From an uncultured Pseudomonadales bacterium (GTDB taxonomy: Bacteria; Pseudomonadota; Gammaproteobacteria; Pseudomonadales; Pseudohongiellaceae), in NCBI GenBank assembly GCA_943789335.1, contig CALSTS010000001.1, forward strand, positions 310,001-374,000: DNA of 64,000 nucleotides, given 5' to 3'. The notes under the pieces were generated by a model. That model made no database searches. It had not been told where the DNA came from and saw only the letters and a program-made list of their open reading frames with translations. Position numbers and translations under genes: made by a program. This document shows positions 59,224-64,000 of the stretch, piece by piece. Each line of letters starts with the position of its first letter. The stretch's first letter is position 1.

Positions 59224-60393
59224 ATGATTAATGTTGAAAATTCTTCAGAAACCCTCCTAGCCCTAGTCTCTGAGACCAATTTTATCCGCAATCTAGGGTT
59301 TAGCTTACTAATTATTTTTACCGTGCTTTTTTCTTTGATATGGCCGAAGTGGCAGGCCTTGCAGTGGCTCATTCAAGCAGGATTATTGTGGCTCTTGGTG
59401 ATAAAGGTAATAAGTCAACAACTTGAGCTAAACCGCCCTTCACAAAAACAGCCTATCTATGAAAATTTAGGCTGGGCAAATCGCCTCACTATACTTAGGG
59501 GCTTTTTAATTGCATTTACTGGAGGCTTTATTCTTCAACTCGATATAAGTGATAAAGCCCTTTTAATTCCAGCATTTAGCTACTTAATAGCCGCTATAAT
59601 AGATCGTCTTGATGGTTATTTAGCGCGCATTACCAAACATGAGAGCCTATTGGGCATCCAGCTTGATACTGAATTCGATGCGCTTGGATTACTGATAGCC
59701 CCCTTGCTAGCAGTTTGGATTGGCCAGATTCATTGGTCTTATTTGTTAGTAAGTGCGGCCTATTACTTATTTCAAAGTGGGCTTTATTGGAGAAACAGGC
59801 AACAAAAGCCCGTTTATCAGCTGCCGCTTAACATGTCACGCAGGGCCGTCGCAGGATTTCAGATGGGTTTCTTGGCCGTAGTGCTATGGCCAATTCTTGC
59901 GCCACCAGCGACTACCATTGCAGGATTTGCTTTCATGCTGCCTTTACTGGGAGGCTTTGTTATTGATTGGCTGATCGTCAGCGGACGCATAAATTTGGAA
60001 AAACCAGCAATCAGCAACTTTTTTAAACTTGCTGATAAAGTCACTCTTCAAATCTTGTTACCTATTTTCAGAGTAATAATCTTATGTTTAGTATGCTTGC
60101 TTATTATTAAAACTAACCCTCTTGGTTCAGTATTCAATGACATAACTTTTTCGAAGGCCATCTTGTTACTAAGCTTGCTGCTTTCTTCGTTAATGATATT
60201 GCTTGGTGTTCTTGGTCGCTTCTTCGCTATTATTCTTTCATGTCTACTGTGCTGGTTTTTCCTTTCATATGAGATGCACTATTTAGAGATTATTTTACTC
60301 GTCCTGGTTATTTGGGTTATGCAATTTGGCACAGGAAAATTCAGCCTTTGGCTGTGGGATGACCGTTGGGTACACCGATACGATGGTAGCTGA
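59224..60393 (+). CDS. CDP-alcohol phosphatidyltransferase-family membrane enzyme
   Basis: A 389-residue membrane protein. Residues about 126-149 carry the full family motif D-x2-DG-x2-AR-x8-G-x3-D-x3-D (read as DRLDGYLAR then GIQLDTEFD), so the active site is intact. Two helices precede the domain and three or four follow, longer than PgsA or PssA (about 180-250 residues). Such enzymes move a phosphatidyl or phospho-alcohol group from a CDP-lipid. The alcohol substrate is unknown. It lies 24 bp before the flippase-like gene. Confidence 0.85.
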   Translation: MINVENSSETLLALVSETNFIRNLGFSLLIIFTVLFSLIWPKWQALQWLIQAGLLWLLVIKVISQQLELNRPSQKQPIYENLGWANRLTILRGFLIAFTGGFILQLDISDKALLIPAFSYLIAAIIDRLDGYLARITKHESLLGIQLDTEFDALGLLIAPLLAVWIGQIHWSYLLVSAAYYLFQSGLYWRNRQQKPVYQLPLNMSRRAVAGFQMGFLAVVLWPILAPPATTIAGFAFMLPLLGGFVIDWLIVSGRINLEKPAISNFFKLADKVTLQILLPIFRVIILCLVCLLIIKTNPLGSVFNDITFSKAILLLSLLLSSLMILLGVLGRFFAIILSCLLCWFFLSYEMHYLEIILLVLVIWVMQFGTGKFSLWLWDDRWVHRYDGS

Positions 60394-60416
60394 AATATTG
60401 GCTGAGACAGTAACTG

Positions 60417-61404
60417 ATGAGCAGTTATAAAATTATCAGGTTAGCGGCTTGGATAAGCGCCTTAGCTTTAGCCGGCTGGCTTATTCGTGATTTGCCATTT
60501 AACGACATATTAGATTCTGTCAAAAGCTTATCAATGCGACAGTGGTTTTACTGGTCAATTTTAAATTTATTTATCATATTTATTTTTGTTTGGCGCTGGA
60601 TGGCGCTGACTAAAGGGCTGGATCTAAATCTAAATTTTCTTAACTTATTATTTTTGCGTCAAGCTGGCCAGAGCGTTAGTTTTATAACGCCTGGCCCTCA
60701 GTTTGGTGGAGAACCACTACAGATTTTTTTGCTATATAAAAGGTTTAATATTTCTCCCGGGGACTCTTTTTTAGCCCTTGCTGTTGATAGATTCTTCGAA
60801 CTTTGGGTAAATTTTGCAGTGCTTTTACTAGGCATACTTTACTTAGCATTTTCTGGTTCCGGTCTGGAAAACTGGATTTCCGTAGCACTTATTATTGCTT
60901 TAGCAATATTGCTGTTATGTTTTTTGGCCTGGGGGGTCATACAACGTCATACGCTGCAATTGCGAAAATAGTAAATAATATTGGTCTGAGATGGTTAGGC
61001 AGCAAACGCTTAGCTAGTATGAACTTTCACTGGAATCAAATCACCGAGCTCTCTGCAACACTTATTGAAAAATAAACTCGCACTATTGCTGCTGCTTTAC
61101 TACTGTCTATAAGCGGCTGGCTGCTAACCTTTTTTGAACTCTATCTGGTATTAAGCTTTTTCAACATTTATTTGAGCACAGACTGATTTCATATTATTAC
61201 TTGTGGCAATGCGCTTGGCATTTTTATTACCCTTGCCTGGAGGCATTGGCACATTAGAAGCGGCGGTGCTTTGGGTGTTCAGCGCAATAGTGCTGACCTG
61301 AAGCCGCCGCCGCAGCAGTACTAGCCCTGATCCGATTTCGCGATGTCATAGTGCTCGGCCTAGGCTTTATGTGTTTACGCCTACTTCAAGCCAAAACAGT
61401 CTGA
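60417..61404 (+). pseudogene. Lysylphosphatidylglycerol synthase TM/UPF0104 flippase-like protein, several frameshifts
   Basis: The first 184 residues are an intact part of a polytopic UPF0104 protein (RQAGQSVSFITPGPQFGGEP, then LALAVDRFFELW). Near 60967 a base seems missing in an A run; IVNNIGLRWLGSKRLA continues in the next frame to a TAA at 61073. Further pieces SGWLLTFFELYLVLSFF, LAFLLPLPGGIGTLEAA and AVLALIRFRDVIVLGLGFM follow in shifting frames up to 61404. The combined length, about 328 residues, fits the family. Called broken as sequenced; base errors are likely. Confidence 0.75.
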
Positions 61405-61405
61405 A

Positions 61406-62290
61406 TTAGATATTGTTATCTCGAGTTCTTGCTGCTGCTAGCTGCTCATAGCGTTTATTGAGCCAGTCTTCCAGGCCTGGCATGCCTGCTAAGGCTTTTT
61501 TAATCGTGTCCAAAATATTCTTAATGAATAGACCATCACCTGCAGGTTGGTTTTTATCGCTAAGATTCCAATCCGACTCTCCGGCAATGACTTTTTGACA
61601 GCCGTAGTCTTGTCCAACCATTGTGGGAAGAGCAGTCTGCCGGTAAGGCTTGGTTGCCAAGCCAGTTCTGGGAAACGAGCATCCATGTCTTTGTGATAGT
61701 TTTTGGCAATCGCCTGCATCGCTTGAGTGATCTACTGGGCAAAAAGCTTGTCTCGCCTGAAAAATTCAGACTGAAATAAAAGCCACCAGCTTGTTTAAGT
61801 TTGCTCAATAGCACGGGCATTACAGTTGGCACTGGGAGCAAATCTATTACTGCGTGACTCAACAACAAATCGAAACTTTCCTTAGCAAAGAGTTGATCAA
61901 TTTGATCGGCGTCTGCTGCCAGCCATTCAATTGTTAAATCCAGATCCTTACCGCTAAGCGACCATATGCCTTCAGTGCATGTATTTCAAAGATCAACCCC
62001 ATGATGCATTTGCCCATGCACTTAATCGATCTCTGCGCCGCTTCTCTGAATGATGACTCAGGTTCAAGCGCAATATAATGGCATTGTCTTAATAAGGACA
62101 GGCTTCTAGCAGCCTTTCTATCATAGTGCCTATGCCGGCTCCAATTTCGAGAACACCTCAGCTCGGCTCCAAGTTCATTTCTAGCCCTTAGCCAATTGCG
62201 CAAAATCATTCCAAACAAGCTTTATTCAGGCTTCTATCATCAATATTCTTTTTTAACATCCAAGGTATTTCACATAATCGAAGGTTTCAT
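61406..62290 (-). pseudogene. Class I SAM-dependent methyltransferase, multiple frameshifts
   Basis: Pieces in all three frames line up as one gene: a start ATG at 62290 overlapping the glycosyltransferase stop, motif I VLEIGAGIGTMIERL near 62150, LSHAVIDLLPVPTVMPVLLSKLKQAGGFYFSLNF, ARFPELAWQPSLTG, then KVIAGESDWNLSDKNQPAGDG to the stop at 61406. The total of about 294 residues suits a small-molecule or lipid methyltransferase. At least four indels or stops break it, so no product is read as given. Substrate unknown. Confidence 0.7.
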
Positions 62291-63403
62291 TAACCAAAAG
62301 CGGCTAAATCCTCTTGTTCTTTGCTTAGCTCTTGCAAGAATGTTCGTACCTTGGACATGCTTTCATCCCATCTCGGGTGCTGTAAGTATTTCTCTCTGAG
62401 CGGATTCCGAAAGTTGCGCTCAACAGCTGCCGGTCATCGTTCTCAAGTCCATATAATTAGTTCAGCTAAGGTATCACTATCCTCTGGGTCGATTAAGTAG
62501 CCATTCTCGCCTTCATTAATAATTTCTTTTGCTCCTCCTAATTTGCAGCCAATTACTGGCATACAAAACTGCATCGCTTCTAGAAAAACAATACCATAGG
62601 CTTCATTCACAGACGGCAAAACAAAGACATCATGCTCAAGATATTTTTGTTGAAGATTCTCATCTGTTAACGAGCCGTAAAATACTATCTGATTGCCTAG
62701 CTCATTAATTTTAATATATGTTTTTATATTTTTTATATAGTTGAGATCTAAATCCTCGCGGCCTACTACTGACAAGGAAATATTCATATTTTTCAGTTTA
62801 TACATCGCCTTAATAAGAACATGCAGCCCTTTTTGTTGTGTGATATTTCCGACAAAAAGTATTTTTAACTGTTTTTTTAAATAATCTTTACTTGCCGTTT
62901 CAGTTTTCTTGAAATTATTTCCACACGGTACTGCAATAAGATTTGGAGGTAATTTATTGCTCAATAGCTTATTGGCTTGCTTTAGAGTCTCTTCACTATT
63001 TAGAATTAACCCATCAATAGATTTGAGGGTAACGTTTTTCAACAACCTGGCACATTATTTTTTTACAGTAGTTATTAGGTATAGCGCTACTTAACAAGTG
63101 CACAAGAGAAACTATTGGGCACTTTAGTAATTGTTTTAATTACGATTAATTTTCCAAAATGACGGATAAACTAATTCATCCTGAATAAGAATATCTAAAT
63201 TTTTGACCTGCATAAGCTCCAAACTTTTCAAGTTCTCGAGGAATTGAATTTGAGCATAACGCTTTAATATATGAAGTTTTTTTTAGACTAATAATGCTAA
63301 CTTCATCGCCTTGCTGCCGGAATATTTCAACTAGTTTTCGATCATAGAGATAACCACCACTGATAGTGTTGATATCACCATAAACTACCAAACCTATTCG
63401 CAT
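62290..63403 (-). pseudogene. GT4-family glycosyltransferase, several frameshifts
   Basis: Start at 63403 gives MRIGLVVYGDINTISGGYLYDR, a GT4 N-terminus. Five single-base indels (near 63219, 63130, 63045, 62444 and 62410) separate LIQDELVYPSFWKINR, LLKCPIVSLVHLL, and the C-terminal domain with ILFVGNITQQKGLHVLIKA, FVLPSVNEAYGIVFLEAM and LGGAKEI. The last part HPRWDESMSKVRTFLQEL ends at a TAA overlapping the next ATG. Net length corrects to about 370 residues. The E-x7-E donor site (EAYGIVFLE) is intact. Confidence 0.75.
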
Positions 63404-63413
63404 TATAAAATTC

Positions 63414-63800
63414 TTAATTACTTAGGTATTCTTTTTTATAGGCGGCCCAGCAACTTTCATTTTCCCATAATTTTATTTCAAGTTTTCCACTGCCTGGAGG
63501 ACTAATTTGACGAATTATATGCTGCCAAATGATGCGGCTAAAATGTTCTAAACTTGGATTTATATCTTTAAATTCAGGTAAATCATTTAACATATTATCT
63601 TTAAAGTAAGTGACGGTTTGCTCCAGACCTGCTTCTATATCAACAATATCAACCAAATAGCCATGTTGATCCAATTCATTATGCTCAATGATAAGCTCAA
63701 TAACATAGTGATGGGAGTGAGGGTCATTTTCTTCACCCCAATCACCACCAATTAAATAGTGTTGCGCAATAAAATCTTTTTGTACGGCTATGCTGTACAT
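63414..63800 (-). CDS. 6-pyruvoyl-tetrahydropterin synthase/QueD-like protein lacking the usual Cys
   Basis: A 128-residue T-fold protein. DFIAQHYLIGGDWGEENDPHSHHYVIEL gives the zinc histidines (H in FIAQH, and H-x-H in HSHHY; motif spans residues 9-35), and the C-terminal KLEIKLWENESCWAAY has the substrate-binding Glu. The position before HSHHY where QueD and PTPS keep the catalytic Cys is Glu/Asn/Asp here. It lies between a dehydrogenase and a glycosyltransferase, not with queC/queE, so a queuosine role is doubtful. Confidence 0.85.
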   Translation of the reverse strand: MYSIAVQKDFIAQHYLIGGDWGEENDPHSHHYVIELIIEHNELDQHGYLVDIVDIEAGLEQTVTYFKDNMLNDLPEFKDINPSLEHFSRIIWQHIIRQISPPGSGKLEIKLWENESCWAAYKKEYLSN

Positions 63801-63803
63801 ATT

Positions 63804-64000
63804 TCAATCCTCATAAGTAAAAATTACTTGCAATGCTTTGTCTGCCTCTTCATCGAGCAAGGTATAGGCTTTATCTGCTTGAGAAAAAGGGAATCGGTGA
63901 CTGATATATTTTTCTACATTTAGTTCAAGAATTAAATCCATGGCTTTTTTCAAGCGTTTTTCTTTTGTCCATTCTAAAACGTGTTCTGGACTAATGGTAC
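63804..64000 (-). CDS. Zinc-type alcohol dehydrogenase, C-terminal end only
   Basis: About 65 residues to a TGA at 63804, entering from the window edge. The reading EHVLEWTKEKRLKKAMDLI, YISHRFPFSQADKAYTLLDE and ALQVIFTYED matches the C-terminus of MDR (zinc-binding) dehydrogenases, where RFPF-x-A-x-x-AY is typical. Cofactor and metal sites are outside. Its stop is three bases before the pterin-synthase-like start, so the two are almost surely one transcript. Confidence 0.75.
   Translation of the reverse strand, partial: TISPEHVLEWTKEKRLKKAMDLILELNVEKYISHRFPFSQADKAYTLLDEEADKALQVIFTYED

Noticed and set aside
61934-62218. Arg-rich 94-residue protein
   Set aside because: It is an off-frame reading of the methyltransferase gene, whose motif I (VLEIGAGIGTM) lies in another frame at the same place.

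Overview
The window is the chromosome of a gammaproteobacterium. Its conserved gene strings (hslVU, DUF971, ubiE-ubiJ-ubiB, hisI-hisE, tatABC; ntrBC, trmL; secB, rhodanese; gpmI-envC-ctpA; hisBHF; mutY-yggX; ponA beside the pilM/aroKB locus; gltBD-hemE) are typical of the class. Low G+C by eye (about 40%), tight overlaps and missing members of several gene sets suggest a reduced, probably aquatic oligotrophic lineage. That ecological reading is inference.

Layout. 1-4.1 kb: 5' end of trhO, then a biotin operon bioB-F-C-D on the minus strand with several single-base indels, diverging from comF. 5-9.3 kb: a Yip1-type membrane protein and ccoNOQP (cbb3 oxidase) behind a perfect FNR box; then doxX, a P-loop kinase, a VanZ protein, an M3 peptidase lipoprotein, a small secreted protein and bioA. 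14.6-24.3 kb (minus): folK, hemE, gltD, gltB, aroB, aroK and a 90-residue pilM'-'pilQ scar. 24.7-39 kb (plus, apart from rpmE and aroQ): ponA, priA, a SPOR protein, hslVU behind a sigma-32-like promoter, the ubiquinone genes with an inserted PEBP gene, hisIE and tatABC. 39-51.5 kb: dtd, typA (one-base frameshift), thiI, ntrBC with an NtrC site and a sigma-54-like promoter, trmL, secB, a rhodanese, gpmI, envC, ctpA. 51.8-55.6 kb: hisF-hisH-hisB without hisA, mutY, yggX, tRNA-Phe.

After tRNA-Phe the content becomes accessory. A displaced copy of the tRNA 3' end is followed by a yjbE/H/F-like exopolysaccharide-secretion operon. Then comes a cluster of a CDP-alcohol phosphatidyltransferase and a flippase-like membrane protein facing a methyltransferase, a GT4 glycosyltransferase, a 6-pyruvoyl-tetrahydropterin-synthase-like protein without the usual catalytic Cys, and a Zn-type alcohol dehydrogenase running off the window. 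This cluster is the best candidate for an undescribed pathway, probably making a modified glycolipid or phospholipid.

Quality caution. Single-base indels cluster at 0.4-4.1 kb and 60.9-63.4 kb, with isolated cases in typA and the yjbE-like gene. Protein conservation continues across them in the neighbouring frame, so sequencing error or very recent mutation is likelier than old decay. All positions were read by eye; no alignments or searches were run.
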